Below, in pieces: positions 61,001 through 64,000 of a stretch of DNA of 64,000 nucleotides. The notes beneath the pieces were generated by a model, which saw nothing but the letters and a program-made list of their open reading frames with translations, was not told where the DNA came from and searched no databases. The first letter of the stretch is position 1; every line of letters begins with the position of its first letter. Source of the DNA: Prostheceraeus crozeri (lineage: Eukaryota; Platyhelminthes; Polycladida; Euryleptidae); the NCBI GenBank assembly GCA_907163375.1, contig CAJQUW010009227.1:186001-250000 (forward strand), written 5' to 3'. The position numbers and the translations under genes were made by a program.

Positions 61001-62901
61001 GATCACATAGTACATTCGCAATACTATTTACATGAACTTCAGACTATATTGAACTTTTTTAACGGCAGTAAAAGTCGCCAAGGATATCAGCGATAACTGC
61101 AAATGTAACTAGCAAAGGTGTGAGGGGGTCTAGGCGTGCCAGGCGAATCATGGCACCCTTTTTCCGAGTCTCTGCGGGCTCCGCCACATGGTGTGATCAT
61201 AGAGTAGGTGTATTAGGTAGAGTGGTAACTCCGCATTTATTAAATCCCCAATGTGTATACACTTTCGATTTTATTAAATGAACTCGAGGGGATATAGTTG
61301 GTAATTGTTGCCAAATGTGAGATATGAAATTTTTTGCAGTTTTGAAGAAATTACAACGGAATTGAGTGATCATGATTGTAATGCAGAAGGAATGATGGTA
61401 TTTTACAGATTCTCAGTGTCATGACAGCCTTGGAGATTTAATGTTTGTTAAATCAGCCATTCGAGGGGTTCCAGTTACTTTCATGCTCAACCTCAAGAGT
61501 GTATTTTCTTAAGCGTGATCATGTCACAGGCAACCTGCCACTGGTAGAGCAAAATCACATAATCAAAGACAATGATCTCAATTAACTTTGAAAGATGTAT
61601 TTGGGTCCACATCACTATTCAGATTCAAGAAATGAAATATGAATTTAGTGAGTCATAAAATCATGCCGGTGAAAATTGAATTACAAACTTGAAATTTCAT
61701 CCAAGAAAGCACTCTCTACCTATATATCCCTACTCTATGATGTGATTGCTTTTTAATTAAGGTGTTCATTTACATTCGTTGAAATCCCTTCTCCAGATGA
61801 GCCTCGCATAGCGCATGCCTCAGTCCTGAACTCTTATTTGCCTATATTGGCTTGCAAAATAATATTGAACTTCACCATACATAAGTCAATCAACTGTCAG
61901 GTGGCTCAATAATTTTAGAATATAGGGAACTTAGAGTTACAAAGTTAGCCAATAGAATCATTCTGGCTGGATGTAGCAACACATCTACAAACACAGTATT
62001 TTTGTTTAGTGCGCCGGGTAAAAGATAATCATTGCGGCCTTTTGAGTATGACTGCATCTTGTTGGCTCCAGTATTCACATTGAGTGTTATTTGACCTCTG
62101 AAAATGACAAATAGCTTCTAGAATCTCTGTGCATCTACTTGTTGCAGTTTTGAAATTTCATTGGTGTCGTTAAACAGAACTTTTTCACCCGAACTTGACA
62201 CTAATGCGTCACATTCACGGCAAATAACTAATTTGCATTTTAGCCGAAGCGAGTAGTACATGCAGTATCATGTTTCAGTTAATATCAACAAATGGCTGTC
62301 ACAAAGCTGCTTGGTCATGTTGCTGCAAATGTCGAAGTTCGAATTTTTAAGATGCATTGAGTCAAGTGTTTGATTATTTGATCATTTCTCTCAAATTTTT
62401 CTGCCGAAAATCGCAGCTTTCTGAAATCTCAAAATCTTGCCGGTTATTCTATTTATCTGCATGTTACACGTGTCTAAAAACTAAGTAAATAAGATTTGTT
62501 TTCTGTATTCAGAAGCAGGCTTGGCACAGAGCCTTTCTTCCATGCGGCCGAGTTGTTATTTCTACCACTCTTATTCCCTTTGTGCTGAGTGTTTAGAAAG
62601 AATGCACCTATTTTACAGGTATTAGGCTTAACCCGACAAGAGTTTGAGCCAAGGTCTCCCGACAGAACTCTACCACAAGGTCACGGCACCGGTCTAGAGT
62701 TATCTATTGACTAACGCATGATAATTTGTTTCAGATCCACCAGCACAGAGTCGGATGGGAATTATTATTGAACCAAAGGAGCTTATCAATGGAAATTCGG
62801 CGAAAGTGTATTGCATATCTCCTGTCGCCCTTCCAAATCCAACTTTGAAGTGGAATATAATGTCACGAAGCCTTTCCAAAAGTATTGTCAGGATTTCACA
62901 A
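999..62901 (+). CDS. Fucolectin-like (FTP/F5-8C) domain plus tandem Ig-domain protein, 18 exons seen, 3' end missing
   Basis: One multi-exon gene spans the window. Joining 999-1131, 9331-9549, 18035-18198, 23997-24096, 25101-25364, 26372-26550, 27351-27504, 28686-28867, 38743-38896, 38960-39123, 41469-41625, 43409-43590, 44488-44641, 44740-44906, 56632-56788, 56891-57072, 59553-59709 and 62735-62901 gives 3,036 nt (1,012 codons) without a stop; every junction is GT-AG and phase-compatible. Order: signal peptide (about residues 1-40), FTP domain (45-205), Ig1 (206-293), Ig2 to Ig7 (294-956), first half of Ig8 (957-1012). FTP domains are known in eel fucolectin, tachylectin-4 and pentraxin-1-like proteins; I-set Ig domains split over two exons are known in NCAM-type genes. 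Many N-glycosylation sequons (NVS, NIS, NHT, NST, NLT) fit an extracellular protein. A recognition or adhesion role is inference. The C-terminal part, which would show membrane anchoring or signalling, is outside the window. Confidence 0.85.
2665..2681. repeat. (ATT)n microsatellite
   Basis: About six ATT units in a row. It may be the tail of an old non-LTR element, but no recognisable element body lies next to it. Confidence 0.8.
3821..4016. mobile_element. Fold-back/MITE-like inverted repeat in the LINE tail
   Basis: Arms 3821-3913 and 3923-4016 are near-perfect reverse complements separated by about 9 bases. The centre of the left arm includes GACTTCATCAGGTGAACG and its complement is in the right arm. 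It sits in the (TA)n tail of the LINE fragment, consistent with insertion at TA. No coding capacity. Confidence 0.85.
4017..4043. repeat. (TA)n microsatellite
   Basis: Uninterrupted TA dinucleotides directly after the fold-back and before the downstream target-site duplicate. They are probably the LINE tail extended by slippage. Confidence 0.85.
6238..7035 (-). mobile_element. Degraded piggyBac-family DNA transposon
   Basis: The element is bounded by TTAA at 6238-6241 and 7032-7035. Left end TTAACCTTTTCAGCCCG and right end (reverse complement) TTAACCCTTTCAGGCCG form imperfect terminal inverted repeats. The minus strand encodes a piggyBac C-terminal relic: KPECIDDYNKIMNSTN, an in-frame stop, then VDQMLSS, RKSYVWPKKLIHLLQ, and further on the Cys-rich tail ETGYRCSGCECF. 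These match the known DDYN...VDxxDQML...RKxxxWPKK region and zinc-binding tail of piggyBac transposases. The N-terminal two thirds are missing and several stops break the frame, so it is inactive. Confidence 0.8.
7193..7400 (+). mobile_element. tRNA-derived SINE, family A, copy 1
   Basis: A tRNA-like head carries a box A-like TGGCTTTGTGGCAGAG and a box B GCGTTCAAATCTCC about 35 bases further on. A body follows, with a motif about CTTGCTAAGTACTCAGCAC and an end near AATGTGCTTCCGAGT. The same head and body recur at 24767-24976 (+) and 62511-62696 (-), which defines a family. No coding capacity. Confidence 0.8.
7477..7666 (-). mobile_element. tRNA-derived SINE, family B, copy 1
   Basis: Read on the minus strand, a box A-like GTGGCCTAGTGAGGAGG is followed about 30 bases later by box B TTCGGTTCGATTCC, then a unique tail ending ATTCTCTTTAGATATTC. 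It matches 38094-38296 over its whole length. The decamer ATTGAATATC flanks it at 7474-7483 and 7678-7687, a possible target-site duplication overlapping the tail. Confidence 0.75.
8611..8800 (+). repeat. Unclassified interspersed repeat family 2, copy 1
   Basis: About 190 bases match the reverse complement of 50640-50827. Shared blocks are AATCGCACGCATTTTCA, GGGTTAGAATCAGTCACATG, CATGCCCCAACTTA and TGCCGCGACCTTGAGTC. No terminal repeats, promoter boxes or coding frame were recognised. Confidence 0.7.
8830..9000 (+). mobile_element. LINE ORF2 C-terminal debris
   Basis: A frame around 8910-9000 reads QQQLRWFGHVGRGSEDL, matching the LRWFGHV segment near the C-terminus of many endonuclease/reverse-transcriptase LINE polyproteins. 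The surrounding sequence is broken by stops. Only a short relic remains. Confidence 0.5.
9331..9549 (+). CDS. Exon 2: FTP domain, first part
   Basis: Acceptor TTTTTCAG|AT and donor GGACA|GTAAGT; phase 1 to 1; residues 45-117. It starts YSHVTSHIGQQYAHQ, continues through TCTKTKCHDD, and has the family-typical core PWWRLDMG followed by VSKVTLFPP. The Pro-Trp-Trp-Arg-x-Asp block is a hallmark of fucolectin/FTP domains. A sequon NVS lies near the end. Confidence 0.85.
13005..13471 (+). repeat. Unclassified interspersed repeat family 1, copy 2 (uninterrupted)
   Basis: Aligns to 3130-3210 plus 4045-4440 and, in reverse, to 58660-58920. This copy lacks the LINE insertion of copy 1 and so shows the empty-site structure. 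Sequence identity looks moderate, implying an old family. Function and class unknown. Confidence 0.7.
14278..14891. mobile_element. Non-autonomous hAT-like DNA element
   Basis: Terminal inverted repeats: CAAGGTTGCTACTTGGG at the left and, reverse-complemented, CAAGGTTGCTATAGGGC at the right. The element is flanked by the direct repeat TTCTGTG (14271-14277 and 14892-14898), close to the 8-bp duplications of hAT elements. Subterminal CCCAAGCC words recur near both ends. No transposase frame is visible, so it would depend on a partner in trans. Confidence 0.65.
18035..18198 (+). CDS. Exon 3: FTP domain, middle part
   Basis: Acceptor CTTTTTTAG|TT, donor AAAAAA|GTAAGT; phase 1 to 0; residues 118-172. 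It encodes NSLVDLQVLLAME, then RYTICNTVRGPLRKG and TYSVIVQCK. The segment fits the central strands of the FTP fold. Residues around the exon 2/3 junction read PPLED-INSLV where sugar-binding F-type lectins usually carry R-x-D followed by a basic residue. Confidence 0.8.
18199..23996 (+). other. Intron 3 (5.8 kb)
   Basis: Holds the large fold-back at 20176-20776. The remainder (18199-20161 and 20791-23996) is AT-rich with only short scattered ORFs; nothing else is supported. Confidence 0.65.
20176..20776. mobile_element. Large fold-back element with near-identical 248-bp arms
   Basis: Arms 20176-20423 and 20528-20776 are reverse complements with about three mismatches seen by eye, separated by about 104 bases. 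Ends carry repeated CATTTAGG words (AGTCATTTAGGCCCC). The 8-base direct repeat GATTCGTC lies just outside (20162-20169 and 20783-20790), a candidate target-site duplication. No coding capacity. The high arm identity suggests recent insertion or arm homogenisation. Confidence 0.85.
23997..24096 (+). CDS. Exon 4: FTP domain, last part
   Basis: Acceptor CCCTTTTTAG|CC, donor AAGCA|GGTAAA read as phase 1; residues 173-205. It encodes GRYIVLRRLL, then CSYLTICEVDIW. The ending L-T-x-C-E-V is the usual last strand of fucolectin/F5-8C domains and closes the domain just before Ig1. Confidence 0.85.
24767..24976 (+). mobile_element. tRNA-derived SINE, family A, copy 2
   Basis: Head with TAGTCTTGTGGTAGAGTG (box A-like) and CTTGGTTCAAACC (box B), body with CTTGCTAAACATTCACCAC, ACTCGGCCACATGG and an end near AATGTGCTTCAGAGTG. 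It lies in the intron between exon 4 and exon 5, about 125 bases before the exon 5 acceptor. Confidence 0.8.
25101..25364 (+). CDS. Exon 5: Ig domain 1 (complete in one exon)
   Basis: Acceptor GGATTTCAG|GT, donor GCGAT|GTAAGT; phase 1 to 1; residues 206-293. Canonical Ig pattern: first Cys in LMITCKTEP, Trp in VYAWTFGN, second Cys in ISVYCFVNN. Unlike all later Ig domains, no intron splits it, so it probably has a separate origin from the two-exon array. Confidence 0.85.
25365..26371 (+). other. Intron 5, no recognisable element
   Basis: About 1 kb of AT-rich sequence with short ORFs but no domain, repeat ends or RNA gene that I can support. Confidence 0.6.
26372..26550 (+). CDS. Exon 6: Ig domain 2, A half
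   Basis: Acceptor CCTTGTAG|AT, donor CCCAG|GTATGT; phase 1 to 0; residues 294-353. It begins with the linker PPEYKRG and has the first Cys in TTLVCRVGEANPP. The usual Trp position reads KVDYRYN, with no Trp. An extra Cys (PRCYW) precedes the domain core. Confidence 0.8.
26551..27350 (+). other. Intron 6
   Basis: About 800 bases with no gene. Positions 27105-27170 are strongly C/T-rich on the + strand. A GGCGGATTTAGG word at 26673-26684 resembles ends of some DNA transposons, but no partner end was found. Confidence 0.55.
27351..27504 (+). CDS. Exon 7: Ig domain 2, B half
   Basis: Acceptor TTATTTCAG|TT, donor TTACT|GTAAGT; phase 0 to 1; residues 354-404. It aligns with other B exons (SASLLLRKVNRDMNN, then KFISFKLTHP), but the second Ig cysteine is replaced by Ser. 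The first Cys in exon 6 therefore has no standard partner. Confidence 0.75.
27505..28685 (+). other. Intron 7 with a fold-back
   Basis: Contains the inverted repeat at 28065-28426 (separate entry). Nothing else is recognised. Confidence 0.6.
28065..28426. repeat. Fold-back inverted repeat
   Basis: Arms 28065-28218 and 28273-28426 (about 154 bases each) are imperfect reverse complements around a 54-base spacer, for example CAGAGGATGAAG against CTTCATCCTCTG. No coding frame or clear target-site duplication. Probably a MITE-like element. Confidence 0.8.
28686..28867 (+). CDS. Exon 8: Ig domain 3, A half (182-nt class)
   Basis: Acceptor TCCTTTCAG|TT, donor CAGTG|GTAAGT; phase 1 to 0; residues 405-465. 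Linker PPKKADTE, first Cys in SIFTCNVPQSRP, Trp in SVFWQII. Same length as exons 12 and 16. Confidence 0.85.
29206..29290. repeat. Short tandem repeat (TTTATAAATTGCAGATT-like units)
   Basis: About three imperfect AT-rich units of 17-30 bases. Each includes TTGCAGAT, which resembles a splice acceptor, but no exon follows. Confidence 0.55.
30001..32631 (-). pseudogene. LINE ORF2: endonuclease and reverse transcriptase, broken
   Basis: Three main open pieces in order. (1) 32631-31705: AP-endonuclease-like domain with SNARSVVKK, CSETWLS, GGGVAIWIRN, VIMCGDFNRF and AELDYLLF. (2) 31762-30932: start of the reverse transcriptase with NDIRPISVL and QYGFRAKSSTQ, ending near YTKAFD. (3) 30919-30001 over two frames: SGIPQGSILGP, the catalytic KYADDTTL, then a thumb region (CTWSDHVN, LERVQRRFHRMICG). 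Frame changes lie near 31750 and 30650, and a stop separates YTKAFD from the next piece near 30930. The family normally nicks target DNA and primes cDNA on it; this copy cannot make a full enzyme. Confidence 0.85.
32628..33422 (-). CDS. LINE ORF1 protein, intact frame
   Basis: 264 codons from ATG to TGA. It begins MATKTPMKFENVK; a coiled-coil-like stretch occupies about residues 70-100 (ENQKLLESKCENLQTEL); then comes a basic region with RRMNLIVAGL, KRIGKLIPGKSRLLRIQ and a C-terminal arginine-rich helix (LRDELRQRRSRNED). Together this resembles nucleic-acid-binding ORF1 proteins of CR1/L2-like LINEs. Its stop overlaps the start of the ORF2 frame. The frame is unbroken, unlike ORF2. Confidence 0.75.
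   Translation of the reverse strand: MATKTPMKFENVKRMSQGQISKLTKEQLSSALKDAIYTVQAKPSDSSVITRADLEDILDSKLVSFLHQFETKMSSILENQKLLESKCENLQTELDDLKNLEAFTDPTHLTDKVEENVVSEVMQRHDRRMNLIVAGLLEDDSGSLEARAANDYEKLKSIFLGIGVQSFDVTSTKRIGKLIPGKSRLLRIQCSSTHSKYEILRRSQYLRHHPPYNRVFINPDLTEMQRKRNKELRDELRQRRSRNEDVIIQHGRVIHRTNAKLDFH
33460..33542 (-). other. tRNA-like segment in the LINE 5' region
   Basis: On the minus strand GGTAGTATCATCGACTGGC resembles a box A region, and about 40 bases later GTGTTCGAATC resembles box B; ends AGTGGTAG and CTACCTCT could pair with one mismatch. The T-stem does not pair well, so it is unlikely to be a functional tRNA. It lies 40-120 bases upstream of the ORF1 start. Confidence 0.35.
36543..37965 (+). 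mobile_element. mariner/Tc1-superfamily transposon, DD41D type, nearly complete
   Basis: About 70-bp terminal inverted repeats (36543-36612 and 37896-37965) begin CCGGGTAGTCAAAAAGTCC and differ at about one base. TA flanks both ends (36541-36542, 37966-37967). The whole element is 1,423 bp and codes for one transposase on the + strand. High TIR identity suggests a fairly recent insertion. Confidence 0.9.
36792..37843 (+). pseudogene. mariner transposase (DD41D), disrupted
   Basis: About 350 codons from ATG 36792 to TAA 37841-37843. N-terminal part: MGDLPIEEKVYLASWM, then helix-turn-helix remnants and HRPRSGIP. Catalytic part: first Asp in TFSDECSFHLNG, second in IFQQDGASCHS, and WPARSPDLTVCDSFLW, whose last Asp lies 41 residues after the second catalytic Asp. 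That spacing matches the DD41D (rosa-like) group rather than classical DD34D mariners. One in-frame TAG at 36861-36863 and one frame change near 37100 disrupt it. Without them the protein would be near full length. Confidence 0.8.
38094..38296 (-). mobile_element. tRNA-derived SINE, family B, copy 2
   Basis: On the minus strand, a box B-like CTTCGAATCGATTCC follows a degenerate box A region. The head GTCACTTAGAGATGACTTC and tail ATTCTCTTTAGATATTC match copy 1 at 7477-7666. It lies 127 bases beyond the mariner and 446 bases before exon 9. Confidence 0.75.
38743..38896 (+). CDS. Exon 9: Ig domain 3, B half
   Basis: Acceptor TTTGTTACAG|GT, donor TCAAAA|GTAAGA; phase 0 to 1; residues 466-516. 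TTLTLSDYSITMNGF is followed by the second Cys in QIQCVINHTLLPEP, with sequon NHT. It is separated from exon 10 by only 63 bases. Confidence 0.85.
38960..39123 (+). CDS. Exon 10: Ig domain 4, A half (short class)
   Basis: Acceptor CATTTTTTAG|AG, donor GGAGCT|GTAAGT; phase 1 to 0; residues 517-571. First Cys in RIVITCDIPECYPPP, Trp in TVSWIGP. An additional Cys follows four residues after the canonical one. Confidence 0.85.
39495..40214. repeat. Large fold-back inverted repeat, about 720 bp
   Basis: Arms 39495-39819 and 39854-40214 are reverse complements with a 34-base spacer. Matching blocks include GTCACAGCCAGTCGTTTTTGG, which pairs with its complement near 40090, and TCTACAAAATGAG with CTCATTTTGTAGA at the centre. 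The right arm carries some 35-40 extra bases, so the arms have diverged by indels. End words GGGAGCT/AGCTCCC. Confidence 0.85.
40952..41194 (-). other. Unassigned minus-strand open frame of 80 codons
   Basis: It encodes a stretch with VDKLRDLDVAIKCCESF, NPQKCDNDSAASPTAS and VEVREHIWVEISFALK. It lies in intron 10 antisense to the gene. I do not recognise it. Overlapping open frames on the other strand suggest locally higher GC rather than proof of coding. It could be a relic of a transposon or processed gene. Confidence 0.2.
41469..41625 (+). CDS. Exon 11: Ig domain 4, B half
   Basis: Acceptor TACATTTCAG|GT, donor GGAAT|GTGAGT; phase 0 to 1; residues 572-623. YRSELRLDNVLREWNE is followed by the second Cys in KSVACNVSQN, with sequon NVS. 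Same length and W-N spacing as exon 15. Confidence 0.85.
41626..43408 (+). other. Intron 11
   Basis: Contains a cluster of short tandem and inverted repeats at 41970-42331; the remainder has no supported gene. Confidence 0.6.
41970..42331. repeat. Tandem GGATAAAGCATAGACTTCTAT units with flanking hairpins
   Basis: About four imperfect 20-22-base units lie at 41970-42050, with alternating orientation of the TAGACTTCTA/TAGAAGTCTA core, so the array can also fold. ATACCAGATTAT near 42050 is inverted as ATAATCTGGCAT near 42172, and GGATAGAGGATGACTATGC at 42195 is inverted at 42307-42331. Confidence 0.7.
43409..43590 (+). CDS. Exon 12: Ig domain 5, A half (182-nt class)
   Basis: Acceptor CTTCCAACAG|TT, donor AGTGAA|GTGAGT; phase 1 to 0; residues 624-684. 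First Cys in STFRCVIPESNPVSKIEW, which also shows the Trp. Closest relative in the gene is exon 16 (shared PESNPVSxIxW and identical length). Confidence 0.9.
43591..44487 (+). other. Intron 12
   Basis: About 900 bases. Positions 43830-44270 are GC-richer and may hold a minus-strand LINE remnant, listed separately. Confidence 0.55.
43830..44270 (-). mobile_element. Possible LINE remnant
   Basis: On the minus strand a frame reads ERPRKRRCTNVRDDF followed by WEAQKLL, loosely like the basic C-terminal segments (GKRxRGRPxxRWxDD) of LINE polyproteins. Base composition also differs from the flanks. Stops are frequent and the match is weak. Confidence 0.25.
44488..44641 (+). CDS. Exon 13: Ig domain 5, B half
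   Basis: Acceptor CTAATTTCAG|AC, donor GAAAT|GTAAGT; phase 0 to 1; residues 685-735. GTGINSTLLFTNIKQYLNG is followed by the second Cys in RLLCAVSHQ, with sequon NST. Closest to exon 17. Only 98 bases separate it from exon 14. Confidence 0.9.
44740..44906 (+). CDS. Exon 14: Ig domain 6, A half (short class)
   Basis: Acceptor ACCTTACAG|AT, donor CAAGAG|GTAAGT; phase 1 to 0; residues 736-791. First Cys in VRIYCIAPKTIPAPTVQW, which also shows the Trp, then sequon NIS and SLSENM. Closest to exon 18, of equal length. Confidence 0.9.
45600..46165 (+). mobile_element. LINE ORF2 C-terminal relic
   Basis: A frame around 45800-45860 gives AVEMWMYRRILKISW, and further frames give TKKLVFIGHYADRKSW and GRRRRDKPRRQCGDDIKEW. 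These match, in order, the EMWxYRRxLxISW, LxxxGH and GRRRxxxxxxWxxxIxEW blocks at the end of many LINE polyproteins. Several stops and frame changes mark an old copy. Confidence 0.7.
49519..49640. repeat. Short near-perfect hairpin
   Basis: Arms 49519-49571 and 49588-49640 (53 bases) pair with about two mismatches; the inner 35 bases pair perfectly; the loop is 16 bases. GCCGTTGCTGCTGAATATG marks the left arm. It could be a small fold-back element or the template for a hairpin RNA. Confidence 0.85.
50640..50827 (-). repeat. Unclassified interspersed repeat family 2, copy 2
   Basis: Reverse-complement match to 8611-8800, with AAACTGACTCAAGGTCGCGGC and GTGACTGATTCTAACCCAATG as clear shared blocks. 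Class unknown. Confidence 0.7.
53960..54190 (-). mobile_element. LINE ORF2 C-terminal relic
   Basis: On the minus strand a frame reads LQQRTEMKMVRWMTGARL, matching the TExRMLRWMxG block that many LINE polyproteins carry after the reverse transcriptase. Upstream residues (GCAAWALRQ) fit the preceding YGxExWxL block loosely. Short and broken. Confidence 0.5.
56632..56788 (+). CDS. Exon 15: Ig domain 6, B half
   Basis: Acceptor AAATTTCCAG|AA, donor AGCAT|GTGAGT; phase 0 to 1; residues 792-843. FEIENLLPQWNGEELKC carries the second Cys. It resembles exon 11 in length and in the W-N motif before the Cys. Intron 15 to exon 16 is 102 bases. Confidence 0.9.
56891..57072 (+). CDS. Exon 16: Ig domain 7, A half (182-nt class)
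   Basis: Acceptor CAACTTACAG|AT, donor GTAAAG|GTAACA; phase 1 to 0; residues 844-904. First Cys in TTFECNVPESNPVSEIKW, which also contains the Trp; sequons NLT and NVS. Close relative of exon 12. Confidence 0.9.
57073..59552 (+). other. Intron 16
   Basis: Contains repeat family 1 copy 3. Positions 58020-58640 have several chance ORFs on the + strand without recognisable domains. Confidence 0.6.
58660..58920 (-). repeat. Unclassified interspersed repeat family 1, copy 3 (partial)
   Basis: Its reverse complement matches the 3' half of copy 2 at 13190-13450: GCTTGCGGATT, CTTACAGAGATA, CCTTCCGATCATTATTAAAAA and AGCAGG line up in order. The 5' part of the family consensus is missing. Confidence 0.7.
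59553..59709 (+). CDS. Exon 17: Ig domain 7, B half
   Basis: Acceptor TCCTTTCCAG|AA, donor GAAAT|GTAAGA; phase 0 to 1; residues 905-956. GTGLRSTLTLTTVKRSMNE is followed by the second Cys in KIICVVSQQ. Closest to exon 13. Confidence 0.9.
59710..62734 (+). other. Intron 17 (3 kb)
   Basis: Apart from SINE A copy 3 at its 3' end nothing is recognised. The word CTCTACCTATATATCCCTAC near 61714 also occurs at 26331 just upstream of exon 6. Confidence 0.6.
62511..62696 (-). mobile_element. tRNA-derived SINE, family A, copy 3
   Basis: On the minus strand: GTGACCTTGTGGTAGAG (box A-like), CTTGGCTCAAACTC (degenerate box B), AACACTCAGCAC, ACTCGGCCGCATGG and a GCTTCTG end. The tRNA-like head is shortened compared with copy 2. 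It ends 38 bases before exon 18. Confidence 0.8.
62735..62901 (+). CDS. Exon 18: Ig domain 8, A half (short class), last exon in window
   Basis: Acceptor TTGTTTCAG|AT, donor TCACAA|GTAAGT; phase 1 to 0; residues 957-1012. First Cys in AKVYCISPVALPNPTLKW, which also shows the Trp. Its B half must lie beyond position 64000, so the gene continues. Confidence 0.9.
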
Positions 62902-64000
62902 GTAAGTGGTTGTCGCATTATCGGAGTCAAGTGTTTTGTTGTATGTTTCTGTCATGCCGTGCTATATCGCAATTGTGAAGATTTTGTCTCTAAAAAAAGT
63001 CGATCCGAAAAGGGGATTGATGAACAGATCTAAGTTTCTCACAATATATAGACACACTATTTGATTTTTATTTGATTTTATCTATCAGAATGTGAAAATT
63101 TTTAGCTCGATATGATTTTCAATAGAAAAAACGTAATATTTGTCTTAGCACCATCCTGAAGTGTCAAATTTTACGAAAATTATTTGAGATACAACTTCAT
63201 GATGGTTTATTCAAGGAAAGATTTGCAAAGTTGTGCTTATCGCTACTGAAAGTCAACTATTATATTGTCAACTTTCAGATGAGTCGCTGTGAAAGAGCAC
63301 ATCAAGCCAACATAGCTGCTTTGAAAGTGTTAATGACCGCGAGCATCAAATGAGACGCAACAGGCTTTCTTGCGATGTAGTAAAAGTGCTGATATTCAAT
63401 TTCAAGTAATCGACTATTTCCATAATAATCGAAGTGAAGGCATTTCGAGGGAGAAGAATATGATTTGTATGGAAGAAAGAAATTAAGAAACTACTAATAA
63501 GTAGAATGGAGAGAGCAATAAGTTGAAATCGGTCTAAAAATATGTCAAGTGACACGGAATGCAAGTTTTCATTCAAGTTTTCGATTTATTTTCATGATGG
63601 TTGGCTTTTATACATGTATGCATGTTTTCAGCTGCATTAAGCTCCTGAAAATTTTGATGTGCAGGGAAGTAAAACTTACGTACGCGTTTTCAAATGTAAA
63701 AAATAAAATTCACTGCTGCAATTATTTTTTTGCATTTAATTTTTGCAACCTCACAATTAATGTTATGTTTCTCATTAGTGGATGACAGACTTCGCAACAC
63801 GTCCATGCGTTGGGCATTTTAGGTGATAAGTGGCAACTTAAATTTTTATATATATATTTGTCAACAAAAAATGATCAAGTCTCGTTAATACATACCTTCC
63901 ACTATCTCAAATTTCTGAATCGAATACTCGGAAAATGCGAAAAATTTTGACAAGAAGCACATTCTTCAGTCTTTTCCTCCACTTTATTCTAAATTGTATT
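62902..64000 (+). other. Start of intron 18
   Basis: No B-type Ig exon or other coding exon is recognisable up to the window end. AT-rich with short ORFs only. Confidence 0.6.

Noticed and set aside
61800-61915. Possible extra A-type Ig exon after an acceptor-like CTTCTCCAG
   Set aside because: The frame starts like an A exon (EPRIAH) but has no Ig Cys-Pro-Trp pattern, meets a stop without a donor, and an extra A exon between exons 17 and 18 would break the alternation of phases.
1-64000. CRISPR arrays, operons, bacterial-type promoters or terminators
   Set aside because: No regularly spaced direct repeats or bacterial gene organisation; exon-intron structure and SINE/LINE content show a eukaryotic genome.

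Overview
The window is eukaryotic and looks like the genome of an aquatic invertebrate. It is AT-rich, with widely spaced short exons bounded by GT-AG introns, and the introns carry LINEs, tRNA-derived SINEs, mariner, piggyBac and fold-back elements. The species cannot be named from sequence alone. A fucolectin-type domain joined to tandem immunoglobulin (Ig) domains fits lophotrochozoans (for example molluscs) or invertebrate deuterostomes.

Almost everything lies inside one host gene on the + strand. It starts near position 999 and runs off the right end of the window. I rebuilt 18 exons (3,036 coding nt, 1,012 codons) from splice sites whose phases all agree. Exon 1 encodes a signal peptide. 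Exons 2-4 encode a fucolectin/F5-8-type-C-like (FTP) domain. Exon 5 encodes one complete Ig domain. Exons 6-18 encode seven further Ig domains, each split over an 'A' exon (phase 1 to 0, first Cys and Trp) and a 'B' exon (phase 0 to 1, second Cys); the last B exon lies beyond the window. Exon lengths and motifs show a period of two Ig domains (A of 182 nt then A of 164-167 nt), so the array seems to have grown by duplication of a two-Ig cassette. The product is predicted to be a large secreted or cell-surface lectin-like/Ig recognition or adhesion protein. Its C-terminus (transmembrane, kinase, phosphatase or none) is not visible.

Layout: 1-998 upstream sequence; 999-1131 exon 1; 1132-9330 intron 1, rich in old repeats (an unclassified repeat interrupted by a LINE fragment that itself carries a fold-back, a piggyBac relic, two SINEs, LINE debris); 9331-24096 FTP exons with an hAT-like element and a large fold-back in their introns; 25101-28867 Ig1, Ig2 and the first half of Ig3; 28868-38742 a long intron with a near full-length CR1/L2-like LINE, a DD41D-type mariner and a SINE; 38743-44906 second half of Ig3 to first half of Ig6; 44907-56631 an 11.7-kb intron inside Ig6 with LINE debris and a strong hairpin; 56632-62901 second half of Ig6 to first half of Ig8; 62902-64000 intron.

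I see no second convincing host gene, no structural RNA gene apart from tRNA-derived SINEs, no CRISPR and no operon-like organisation. The most interesting object is the FTP plus multi-Ig gene itself: its exon symmetry, its cassette duplication, and two domains that lack canonical residues.
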